Shown here in pieces: positions 1-7,825 of a DNA stretch of 64,000 nt. The DNA is taken from the NCBI GenBank assembly GCA_031296355.1, contig JARLFX010000008.1, positions 3,253-67,252 on the forward strand, given 5' to 3'. Below the pieces are notes generated by a model that was not told the origin of the DNA, searched no databases, and was given only the letters and a program-made list of their open reading frames with translations. The position numbers were made by a program, and so were the translations under genes. Source of the stretch: Acidobacteriaceae bacterium. GTDB taxonomy: Bacteria > Acidobacteriota > Terriglobia > Terriglobales > Acidobacteriaceae. The number at the start of each line of letters is the position of its first letter. The first letter of the stretch is position 1.

Positions 1-15
1 TATCAATTCCTACGT

Positions 16-46
16 GACAACATCACTCGAAAAGAGTGATGTTGTC
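16..46. repeat. Perfect 13-bp inverted repeat (hairpin)
   Basis: GACAACATCACTC at 16-28 is perfectly complementary to 34-46 around a 5-base GAAAA loop. It lies 150 bases beyond the stop of the minus-strand operon ending at 196. It could act as a terminator or 3' stabiliser for that operon, but no T-run follows on either strand, so a classical intrinsic terminator is not shown. The remainder of 1-195 holds no gene that I can support. Confidence 0.6.
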
Positions 47-195
47 AGGCGTAAATCGTTACCAGTTAGGACCTCAAATTTTAGTGACTCGATCGAACAT
101 CTTATCACCTCAACCAGATTTACGATCAACCCACTCCTCCCCCACCACGATAAAGGGCGCAATTCGGTTCTGGCGATAAAATTCCAGGAAATAAT

Positions 196-3100
196 CTACG
201 CACGAAAAACCCAACCGTCAAGTGCCAGAAGAGTAAGAATAGGAACCGCGATGACACCAGCCATAATTCCAAAAACATAGTGAAGGCCCAAGACCGCTAC
301 GCAGACATCCATAACGACAACCGATGTCACGAGACCAGCGACAAAGATGATAAAGAAACGATACATCTCCACATGGGGGTTACCTTCGGACCGGAAAGTG
401 AATCGCCGATGCGCGATGAATGCGAACGGGAATACCACCATATAGCCGATGATACTTGCCAGATGGGCGGAGAGTTGCAGCCAGGAAGCACATGCGGCTG
501 TCGCCACGGCATAGACAATCCCGTTCATGACGCCGACAAGGCTAAAGCGCGAAATCTTCGCGATCATCGGCGTGAAAAGAGATAACCCTGAACGGTTCGC
601 ACCGACGTGAACCGAAACAGACCGGTGCGACAGCAATAGCCTGCGCAAAGGCCCCAGTCCCGATCGCCCGACCGCGTGAGCCAGGAGCGAGGCCACCAAT
701 GCCACGCCGAAAATCGCCTGGATGACCCAGAACAAGCTCAGGAGCCAACGCCGATAAACAACTGAAATTGTATGGTGGCCGGCCGGAACCTTAATAATCT
801 GAAGACCGTCTCTATCTTGTGGCGCGATTTCCTGGTCATCGAGATAATAATGGAGCTGCGGGTTGTGCCACATCTGATACGCCGCTTCGACCTCCTCGCT
901 TGTCTCCAGCGAAAGATTGATAAAATTGGCGTTGTTGGTTTCGAGCTTGGCCAGGTGCAACGGCGTTGGTGACTCCGGCACGGGTCCGGTGGCGTCGGCA
1001 TGGGATTCAGCCTGAAAGACCTCCACCGCCGCGAGGCTGAGATACGACTTACTCGGACTCTCCTTGCCCCCGAGCTGGAGCCTGACATAACGTCCCCGCA
1101 GGTTCGGCGCGGAGACGGTTGAACTCGTCACGGTATTCACAATCGGCCGGCGAAAGACGGTGGGATCAGCCAGCAAAGATGCCGCTGTTGCGTCGTCTGG
1201 AAACGGCTTTTCCGAGACGAAGACCCAATAATCGCGCAGTCTGTCGGCACAGCAGTCTGTCCGGCCCCAAATGCGAATCTCATCGATGGCTTGGCTGGAG
1301 CCAAGATCCAATTCAAACCAGGCGTTCGGGTCGGCCTGTGTATGCGTTACGGTTCCGTCAAGAAAATTTCCGTCTCTCTTGCCCGCGACAGCCCGCTCCG
1401 CACCGGCCTTCTCGTAGGTGCTGCTCTGGCGCGCCGGAACGTTGAGGGCGATATTCCTGAAATGACCCGCCCTGTCGATGCGAAAATAGCCATTGTCGAA
1501 GAGCTGCCCCGCAGCCGGAAACTGGCGCAACGGCAGCACCACGACGTCACCCGCAAGATGAAGACCACCATCGGCCTTCTGTTCATCGATCAGATCCGCC
1601 TGCCGAAGGCGTTCGACGTCGGCTTCGCGGGCAATCACGAAGTCGCCGCCGGTGGCCTGGATCCAGCTCCAGTCGGGAAATAGCGCGTATTTGTCATCGA
1701 CAGCCATACGTTGTATATACCCCGCAGGTGCTGATAGGTAGTAATTGAATCCACCGTAGGAGGAAAGCGTTACCGAATTTAACACATTATAGGGAAATGA
1801 TCGTGGGAATATCCCAATACCCTGCACACGCCACAACGGTGTGAGATCGGCATATTTGATTATGGCTTTATCGGAACGCTGCCTCATGTAGGTGGCCACC
1901 CTATCTTGCACGGCCCGATCAAGCAAATTGGGTTCCTCGACGATCTTGCTTTCAAGCCGATTGGATCCGTGCGAGTACCGAAACATCATATTCAACGTCG
2001 GCAGACAGACCAAAATAATTGCAGCAGCCTGTCGAAAACGACAGCCAGGAACGATCAGTGACAGCGCAAATAGAGTACACAACATCATATCAAAAATAAA
2101 AAAATTGTTTAACCCAAGTTCATCGGCATATGCTGCGTCTCTGCGCACAAACAACGACACCAAAAGAGTTAGGGAAAAAAGCAGCAATGTCGTGATTCGA
2201 AAGAGAACTGTCGTCGTAACAAATGACAACTTATTTAATATTATTGCTAAGATCACGGCCAACAAAAAATTAGCAGGCATTAAAAATCGTTGATAAATGT
2301 GCATTTTGCCGAGTTGTGGTACAAGATAAAAGACAAGATCGCTGACAGCGCTAAACGGACCATAGATAGAAAGCACCGTAGCACTGTAAAGAACTGCACA
2401 GAATTTAACTATCGCCCATTCACGCTCGGATAATGCTCGCGAAATTTCAGGAGATAACACAAATAGAAACACCATCAATAACGGAATAAGTCCCCATTGG
2501 ACGCTAGTTTCTGAGAACACACCAGGAACAACAAAATTGAAAGACAAAATTCGTAAAATACTTTCTGGCGCTTCAGAGAACTCGTGAGCGCTATAAAAAA
2601 GTGAAGCCCAATTCGCAGAGAAAGATGATTTTTGGTCATTATACAGTGAGATAAGAAATGGAGAAACGATTACAGCACCGAAAACAAATGGTATCATGCA
2701 ATGTAATGCAGATGCTATCCCAATCCTATAGGAATGAGAGTTATCATCAAAATTACAATAAACACTATACGCTATAACGGAAATAGAAGCGAGAAGCACA
2801 GTAGAAAGAGCAACGGGAATATAGCCGCCAAGAAAAACTAATACAATAGGAGCCGTCGCGATCGGCAAATAGTGTAATGACCGTTCCTGACAAAATCGAA
2901 GTGCAGCGTATATGCACCATGGCAAGGGCATAACGCAGAAAAAATACTCCGGCTCACCGAGATTAGAAATCATGGGAACACCGAAGGTGAAGAACACAGC
3001 GCCAAACGTCGCGATGCCGAACGACATATTAAAAAATCTCTGAAGCAGACGAATAGAGAAATAACAACCGGCGACGTTGTAAAAATAGAGGATACTCACG

Positions 3101-3474
3101 ATAACACGTCCGATTGTCTCTGCAGACGGTGGTGAAAAGAATGCTGAAATGATAGAATACAATACAAAAAGCGGATGAACCGCGAACATATTGGGAATCG
3201 TCGTGAATATACCACTGCCATTGAAATTTGAAAAATCTAGTGCAACAAAATGAAATGCGGAATAGAGTTGTTGCAACTTTTCCGTTGATGGCCAATAAAA
3301 ACTCAACACATCGCCTGCGTAAAGAAATCCCGCGTTGCGCGAGTGCTCTATGAGACTTGGTAAATAGTATATAGTGGCTGCAGTAACTGAAACGAGGAAG
3401 GCGCAATGACAAGAAATGAAATCGATGATGCGAACGACACACCGCGATAAATGGAGAAGCAATCTATCTATCAT
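196..3474 (-). CDS. Polytopic membrane glycosyltransferase-like protein with F5/8C and GtrA domains
   Basis: A protein of about 1092 residues. Residues about 15-495 are a string of hydrophobic helices with an early periplasmic GDVLSFYWP loop, resembling YfhO/GT-C membrane glycosyltransferases. A soluble region follows. Residues about 670-822 form an F5/8 type C (discoidin) carbohydrate-binding domain with the signature GRTDCCADRLRDYWVFVS. After another helix, residues about 970-1092 are a GtrA-type four-helix flippase domain (FSLVGVMNG, HRRFTF). In Gtr systems GtrA flips undecaprenyl-phosphate-glucose, GtrB makes it and a third membrane enzyme transfers the sugar. Here the flippase and the putative transferase appear fused, and the GtrB-like gene heads the operon. 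The ATG at 3474 is chosen for its AGAGAG ribosome site; the frame stays open to a TTG at 3741, so a longer N terminus with an extra helix is possible. The N-terminal half is clearly AT-rich compared with its neighbours. The transferred sugar is unknown. Confidence 0.8.
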   Translation of the reverse strand: MIDRLLLHLSRCVVRIIDFISCHCAFLVSVTAATIYYLPSLIEHSRNAGFLYAGDVLSFYWPSTEKLQQLYSAFHFVALDFSNFNGSGIFTTIPNMFAVHPLFVLYSIISAFFSPPSAETIGRVIVSILYFYNVAGCYFSIRLLQRFFNMSFGIATFGAVFFTFGVPMISNLGEPEYFFCVMPLPWCIYAALRFCQERSLHYLPIATAPIVLVFLGGYIPVALSTVLLASISVIAYSVYCNFDDNSHSYRIGIASALHCMIPFVFGAVIVSPFLISLYNDQKSSFSANWASLFYSAHEFSEAPESILRILSFNFVVPGVFSETSVQWGLIPLLMVFLFVLSPEISRALSEREWAIVKFCAVLYSATVLSIYGPFSAVSDLVFYLVPQLGKMHIYQRFLMPANFLLAVILAIILNKLSFVTTTVLFRITTLLLFSLTLLVSLFVRRDAAYADELGLNNFFIFDMMLCTLFALSLIVPGCRFRQAAAIILVCLPTLNMMFRYSHGSNRLESKIVEEPNLLDRAVQDRVATYMRQRSDKAIIKYADLTPLWRVQGIGIFPRSFPYNVLNSVTLSSYGGFNYYLSAPAGYIQRMAVDDKYALFPDWSWIQATGGDFVIAREADVERLRQADLIDEQKADGGLHLAGDVVVLPLRQFPAAGQLFDNGYFRIDRAGHFRNIALNVPARQSSTYEKAGAERAVAGKRDGNFLDGTVTHTQADPNAWFELDLGSSQAIDEIRIWGRTDCCADRLRDYWVFVSEKPFPDDATAASLLADPTVFRRPIVNTVTSSTVSAPNLRGRYVRLQLGGKESPSKSYLSLAAVEVFQAESHADATGPVPESPTPLHLAKLETNNANFINLSLETSEEVEAAYQMWHNPQLHYYLDDQEIAPQDRDGLQIIKVPAGHHTISVVYRRWLLSLFWVIQAIFGVALVASLLAHAVGRSGLGPLRRLLLSHRSVSVHVGANRSGLSLFTPMIAKISRFSLVGVMNGIVYAVATAACASWLQLSAHLASIIGYMVVFPFAFIAHRRFTFRSEGNPHVEMYRFFIIFVAGLVTSVVVMDVCVAVLGLHYVFGIMAGVIAVPILTLLALDGWVFRA

Positions 3475-3751
3475 TAAATTCTCTCTGACTAGCATAACGA
3501 TCATTACCATAGGCACAACAATGCTGATGACGCCAACGCAGGCTGCGTCCGGCCGATGGTTGGCGAACGGCGATGATAAAGCAAGCGATTTTTCTTTGGC
3601 ACATCGAGGTGCGAGCAGCAGAAGATAGCTTAGTCCGATTCCACCGACCTCCACCTCACATCGGAAGATGGGAGTGTTGACGTGACGCACCGCCGCGGCT
3701 GTGTCTGCCAGACCAATGGCAGCAAAGCGACCGAGTGACAACGCTGGGCGA
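3475..3751. other. Intergenic or alternative N-terminal extension
   Basis: These 277 bases separate the methyltransferase stop from the preferred ATG of the giant membrane protein. The reading frame of that protein is open through them from a TTG at 3741 and would encode one more hydrophobic helix. I see no other gene here. Confidence 0.4.
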
Positions 3752-4486
3752 TTACACGGGGCTCCGCGCCGTCATACGGTATTGCGCGCCGAAACAAAGC
3801 CAGCCCAGGTGCTGTTCGAGGGGGCGTAGCGGCCTGAGAATGGCGGGGAAAAACAGGCGATAATCCACGCGGGCGTGCCCCCAGCCACTGGTTGTTGCCC
3901 TGTGACGCATGATGCCCCCTCTAATCAATCGGGCATTGACGTCTAATGGACACGTATTGACGGCATGAAGGGTTAGCGGATTCAGGGGGTTGTGCTCATA
4001 AATTGCTAAAAGACCATTGGGTCGCGTGATACGTCGAAGCTCCGTGAGCCAATGCTGATGCTGCTTGTGCGGAATGTGATGAAATACGCAGGCCGAAAAC
4101 ACGATATCCTGGCTATGGGACGCCAATGGAATCTCTTCATCAAGAAGTAAATAGCTCTCATCGCCGACAAATCGACGCTGCGAAATGTCGATACTACGCG
4201 CGGAAACATCGGCGCACGTGATTTTACTCCCCGAAAAATATTTTCGAAAATGTGGTATGGAATTGCCAATTCCGCTACCAAAATCAAGGATTCGATCTAC
4301 TGCGAAACCCTTCTTCCGTGCCAGCATTGAAAGATCGGCGATTTTATATTCCGCAAAATATTCAGGTCCCTCGCCAGTGATCGCGACGTTAACTTTATGC
4401 AAATCATGGTATTCATCTGCCAGCAAATCAAATTCAGCACGCAAGATATTTTCTTTGACATGTGAATCGAGCGATCCGGTTTCCAT
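3752..4486 (-). CDS. Class I SAM-dependent methyltransferase
   Basis: A 244-residue protein with the Rossmann methyltransferase pattern: motif I ILDFGSGIGNS (SAM-binding glycine loop), an acidic residue after the second strand (ITCADVS) and a post-motif region DIVFSACVFHHIPH. This matches Methyltransf_11/12-type small-molecule or lipid-sugar methyltransferases. The ATG at 4486 is preferred over an upstream in-frame start because an AAAGGAGA ribosome site sits just before it. That site follows within bases of the stop of the GtrB-like gene, so the two are translationally linked. Its place between a GtrB-like enzyme and a GtrA fusion suggests that it methylates a sugar or lipid-linked sugar of that pathway. 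The substrate is inferred only from context. Confidence 0.8.
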   Translation of the reverse strand: METGSLDSHVKENILRAEFDLLADEYHDLHKVNVAITGEGPEYFAEYKIADLSMLARKKGFAVDRILDFGSGIGNSIPHFRKYFSGSKITCADVSARSIDISQRRFVGDESYLLLDEEIPLASHSQDIVFSACVFHHIPHKQHQHWLTELRRITRPNGLLAIYEHNPLNPLTLHAVNTCPLDVNARLIRGGIMRHRATTSGWGHARVDYRLFFPAILRPLRPLEQHLGWLCFGAQYRMTARSPV

Positions 4487-4499
4487 GACAAGTCTCCTT

Positions 4500-5462
4500 T
4501 CACGATGCGGTGAGATCAGCTGATAGATCGGGTGACGAAACAATTTCCTGAATGATATAAAGCGGGCGTCCCTTTACCTCGATGTAAACCCGCCCAAGAT
4601 ACTCGCCAATGACACCGATTATGAGCATTTGCCCACTTCCCAGGGCAAGGACAATGACGGCGAGAGATGCCCAGCCTTCGATCGTGTTGCCCACGAAATA
4701 TTCGGCCAGAACATATATAAGCATCATCATCGTGGCCGCACTGCAGAAAAATCCGGCGTAGGTAGCCAGGTGCAGGGGACGAACTGAAAAACCTGTAATG
4801 GCATCAATGGCAAGTTTTACCATCTTGGAAAGAGGATACTTGCTTTCTCCTGCAAAACGGGCGGCACGCTCATAAGGTAAAGCCACCTGCCGGAGCCCAA
4901 TCCAACTTACCATGCCGCGAATAAAACGATGATGCTCTGGCATGCTATTAAGCAGATCGACAGTACGACGACTCATCAAGCGGTAATCGCCCGTATCGGC
5001 CGGAATTTTGATGTCGACCATTCTTTCAAGCAGTCGGTAAAAAACATGAGCGGAGGCCTTCTTAAATAATGTCTCACCATCACGCTGAATACGTGAGCCA
5101 AATACAACGTCGTATCCCTCATCCATGCGAACCATCATTTGTGACAGCAATTCCGGTGGATCCTGCAAGTCAGCATCGAGGACAAAAACGCGTTCCCCTC
5201 GACACATTTTAAGCCCTGCGGAGAGTGCGAGTTGATGACCGTAATTACGCGATAGGTTGATGGCAACAACATGTTTATCAGTGGCGAAAAGCTCGTTCAT
5301 GATTTTCCATGTTGAATCTCGCGATCCATCGTTTATGAGCACCAGCTCGTAAGAGTCACCAACGCATGCATGGCAAATACTGGAAACACGACGGTGAAGT
5401 TCATGGATCCCGGCCTCTTCATTATAGCAAGGAACCACGACCGACAAATTCAGTCCTGGCAT
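4500..5462 (-). CDS. GtrB/DPM1-like polyprenyl-phosphate glycosyltransferase (GT2)
   Basis: A 320-residue GT2 enzyme expected to transfer a sugar from a nucleotide donor to undecaprenyl phosphate on the inner face of the inner membrane. The N terminus shows SVVVPCYNEEAGI, then VLINDGSRDST and the catalytic VLDADLQDPPE motif, followed by DTGDYRLM, all typical of dolichol-phosphate-mannose-synthase and GtrB proteins. Two C-terminal transmembrane helices (about residues 235-255 and 270-290) end in IGEYLGRVYIEVKGRPLYII, diagnostic of the GtrB branch. It is the first gene of the minus-strand operon leading to the methyltransferase and the GtrA fusion. A promoter and an operator-like palindrome lie immediately upstream. 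The sugar may be glucose or another hexose. Confidence 0.88.
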   Translation of the reverse strand: MPGLNLSVVVPCYNEEAGIHELHRRVSSICHACVGDSYELVLINDGSRDSTWKIMNELFATDKHVVAINLSRNYGHQLALSAGLKMCRGERVFVLDADLQDPPELLSQMMVRMDEGYDVVFGSRIQRDGETLFKKASAHVFYRLLERMVDIKIPADTGDYRLMSRRTVDLLNSMPEHHRFIRGMVSWIGLRQVALPYERAARFAGESKYPLSKMVKLAIDAITGFSVRPLHLATYAGFFCSAATMMMLIYVLAEYFVGNTIEGWASLAVIVLALGSGQMLIIGVIGEYLGRVYIEVKGRPLYIIQEIVSSPDLSADLTAS

Positions 5463-5492
5463 TTTATAATTCCCATATCAGAGACGGATTTT

Positions 5493-5521
5493 CTTATACT
5501 GGACGTTGAAAGCGTTTTCAA
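5493..5521 (-). promoter_or_regulatory. Sigma70-like promoter for the Gtr-like operon
   Basis: Read on the minus strand, a TTGAAA -35 box (5516-5521) and a TATAAG -10 box (5493-5498) are separated by exactly 17 bases. The ATG of the GtrB-like gene at 5462 lies about 30 bases beyond the -10, leaving a short leader. The boxes are seen directly; activity is inferred. Confidence 0.6.
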
Positions 5522-5522
5522 C
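5505..5522. promoter_or_regulatory. LacI/GalR-type operator-like palindrome over the -35 box
   Basis: GTTGAAAGCGTTTTCAAC has perfect 7-base arms (GTTGAAA/TTTCAAC) around a 4-base centre containing CG. Its core TGAAAGCGTTTTCA fits the general LacI/GalR-family (cre-like) operator pattern. It covers the -35 hexamer of the promoter for the Gtr-like operon, the expected position for repression. No LacI-family gene is present in the window. Confidence 0.5.
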
Positions 5523-5788
5523 AGATGCAGGCGAGATGAATAAGGTTATCGCACCCGGGCTACAACAGCCATAAGGAATTGCCTGTTTGCCAGGGGAAAT
5601 GTCGGCTTGGCGCCAATCGAGGCGTGGCTTGTCATTCGGTGCGGTTTTCCGTGGCCGCGGCAAATCTGACAAAAGCGTTCCCATCGTCCTGCGGGTCAGC
5701 TATTGCAACACTCTGCCTTATCGCCGTGAACCAGGCGACTGCGATGGTCGCACGAGCAACAGTATCCCGTGAAGGAGTGCTACGGATC

Positions 5789-7825
5789 ATGAACGGCACT
5801 GATGCCTTGTTCGCTGAGGCGGTTCGGTATCATCAGGCCGGGGCTGATACCGAAGCAGAAGCCTTGTACCAGCAGATTGTGGTCGGGGATTCGACTCATG
5901 CGGACGCCTGGCATCTGCTGGGCCTGCTGAACTTTACCCACGGTCACGATGACAGGGCTCTGGCGGCTGTGACCAGGGCCCTTTGCTGCCGCCCCGGGCA
6001 ACCGGCCTATTGGAATACGTTGGGCGAAATCAGCCGGGCGAAAGGTGATCCTTCCGCGGCAATCCGTTGCTATCGCCGGGTGCTTCGTCTGGCGCCCCTG
6101 GCCGCGCCGGTTCACCGCAATCTCGCTCTGGCACTGACGGTGGTCGGACGGCAAGCCGCCGCGCACACCGCGTATCGCAATGCGGCGATTTTGGCGCCGG
6201 AGGCCTTTGAAGTCATCCTTGATGTCGGCGTTGCCGCACGTCTTGCCGCCGATCCCATGGCCGTGATCTGGGGACAGCGCGCCCTTCGGCTTCGCCCCCA
6301 AGCGGCGGAAGCTCATGATGCCGTGGCCACCGCCTATCGGGTTGCCCACCAGATGGCAGCTGCGACCCGCCATCACCGGTTGGCGATCGCTTTGTGCCCT
6401 GATGCCGTGGCCAGTTGGTTGAATCTGGCCATGACCGAGCAGGAGCGCGGCGCCGAAGCGGCATCAACCTTCCGCCGTGTCCTTCGGCTCGACCCCTGGC
6501 TGGCGGAAGGCTGGCTGGGAATGGCCTGGGCGCTCACCGATCCCGCTCGGGCCATCGCGGCCGGGCGCCAAACCGTTCTTCTAACACCGGGCCAGGCCGG
6601 TGCCTATGAACTGATGGCACTCCGGGCCCTGGGGCAGGGCGATATCGCCCAAGCGGCACTGTCGAGCCATCGCGCGGCAATTCTGTCTCCCGGATCGGCC
6701 GCGATCCACTACAATTTTGCCCTGGTGGAACAGGAACGGGACGATGGAAACCGGGCAGAGGCGCTCTATCATCGCAGCCTGTGTCTCGATCCGGCATTGG
6801 CACCGGCCTGGCACAATCTCGGCAATCTGTTGAAGGATCGCGATCGGCCGGACGCGGCCATGCCGATTTATCGGCGGGCTCTGCGGCTCAACCCTGACGA
6901 CGCCAAATTCCATGTCAGCGTGGCCGTGACCCAGCTGCTCGCTGGCAATATGGTGGTCGGTGCCGCCGAACTGGAATGGTTATGGCAGACCGAACAGGTA
7001 CCTCGGCGCCGTACCCGCATTCCAAACTGGACCGGGGATGCCTGTCCGGACTCAACGCTGTTGATCCACAATGACCAGGGACTGGGCGATGCGATACAGC
7101 TGATTCGCTTGGTGCCCCGGCTGAAGGAACGGTGCCGTCGCCTGATCATCGAATGCGACGATACATTGTTGCCCCTGTTTGCCGCGGTGCCCGGGATCGA
7201 TCAGGTGATTGCCTTGGATGCGCCACTGCCTCCGGTCGATTTTCAGGCGTCGCTGCTCGGAACGATGCATCGGCTTGGTCTCGACTGGCCGGATCTGCCC
7301 GGACCGATCCCCTACCTTCAGGCCGATTCAAACCGCGTCATGATCTGGCGACAACGGCTGGAGCCGGGATTCACGGCCGGGCTGGTTTGGGCCGGCAACC
7401 CGAAACATGGCAATGATCGTCGCCGTTCCTGCCCCTTGGCGGCGTTGGCGCCGGTGCTTTCGGTTCCCGGCATCCAATGGGTGTCTCTGCAAAAAGGTGC
7501 GGTGGCCGGCGACTTGATTCGCCTGGGCTGGCAAAACCGGATCGTCGATCTCGCCCCCTTGATTGAGGATTTTGCCGACACCGCGGCCATTATCGAAACG
7601 CTTGATCTGGTGATCACCGTCGATACCGCGGTGGCTCACCTCGCCGGCGCCCTGGGTCGCCCCTGCTGGGTGTTGCTGCCTTACGCTCCGGATTGGCGTT
7701 GGATGCGCGACCGGAGCGACACGCCCTGGTATCCGACCCTGCGCCTGTTCCGGCAACCGGTTCCCGGTGATTGGGACGCGCTCGCCACGGCTGTTGCGGC
7801 CGCACTGGATTCCTTGCGGCCATGA
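5789..7825 (+). CDS. TPR protein with C-terminal GT9-like glycosyltransferase domain
   Basis: A 678-residue cytoplasmic protein. Residues 1 to about 370 are tandem tetratricopeptide repeats (for example AEALYQQIVVGDSTHADAWHLLGLLNF, PAWHNLGNLLKDRDRPDAA). Residues about 405-678 resemble the heptosyltransferase (GT9) fold: NDQGLGDAIQLIRLVP, GLVWAGNPKHGNDRRRSCPL, VSLQKG and VDTAVAHLAGALGRPCWVLLP, then the family tail PDWRWMRDRSDTPWYP. The layout recalls OGT/SPINDLY enzymes, in which TPRs present a protein acceptor, although the catalytic part here is GT9-like. The ATG at 5789 is chosen because GAAGGAG lies 11 bases upstream and the TPRs begin immediately. Its stop overlaps the start of the next gene (ATGA), indicating translational coupling. 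Donor and acceptor are unknown. Confidence 0.85.
   Translation: MNGTDALFAEAVRYHQAGADTEAEALYQQIVVGDSTHADAWHLLGLLNFTHGHDDRALAAVTRALCCRPGQPAYWNTLGEISRAKGDPSAAIRCYRRVLRLAPLAAPVHRNLALALTVVGRQAAAHTAYRNAAILAPEAFEVILDVGVAARLAADPMAVIWGQRALRLRPQAAEAHDAVATAYRVAHQMAAATRHHRLAIALCPDAVASWLNLAMTEQERGAEAASTFRRVLRLDPWLAEGWLGMAWALTDPARAIAAGRQTVLLTPGQAGAYELMALRALGQGDIAQAALSSHRAAILSPGSAAIHYNFALVEQERDDGNRAEALYHRSLCLDPALAPAWHNLGNLLKDRDRPDAAMPIYRRALRLNPDDAKFHVSVAVTQLLAGNMVVGAAELEWLWQTEQVPRRRTRIPNWTGDACPDSTLLIHNDQGLGDAIQLIRLVPRLKERCRRLIIECDDTLLPLFAAVPGIDQVIALDAPLPPVDFQASLLGTMHRLGLDWPDLPGPIPYLQADSNRVMIWRQRLEPGFTAGLVWAGNPKHGNDRRRSCPLAALAPVLSVPGIQWVSLQKGAVAGDLIRLGWQNRIVDLAPLIEDFADTAAIIETLDLVITVDTAVAHLAGALGRPCWVLLPYAPDWRWMRDRSDTPWYPTLRLFRQPVPGDWDALATAVAAALDSLRP

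Larger units (their letters stand above)
5463..5788. other. Divergent intergenic region
   Basis: This region separates the minus-strand Gtr-like operon from the plus-strand TPR-GT9 genes. It carries the promoter and the palindromic operator listed separately. An open frame runs rightward from 5579 into the TPR gene, but its N-terminal 70 codons lack TPR character, and the better start is the ATG at 5789. Confidence 0.6.
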
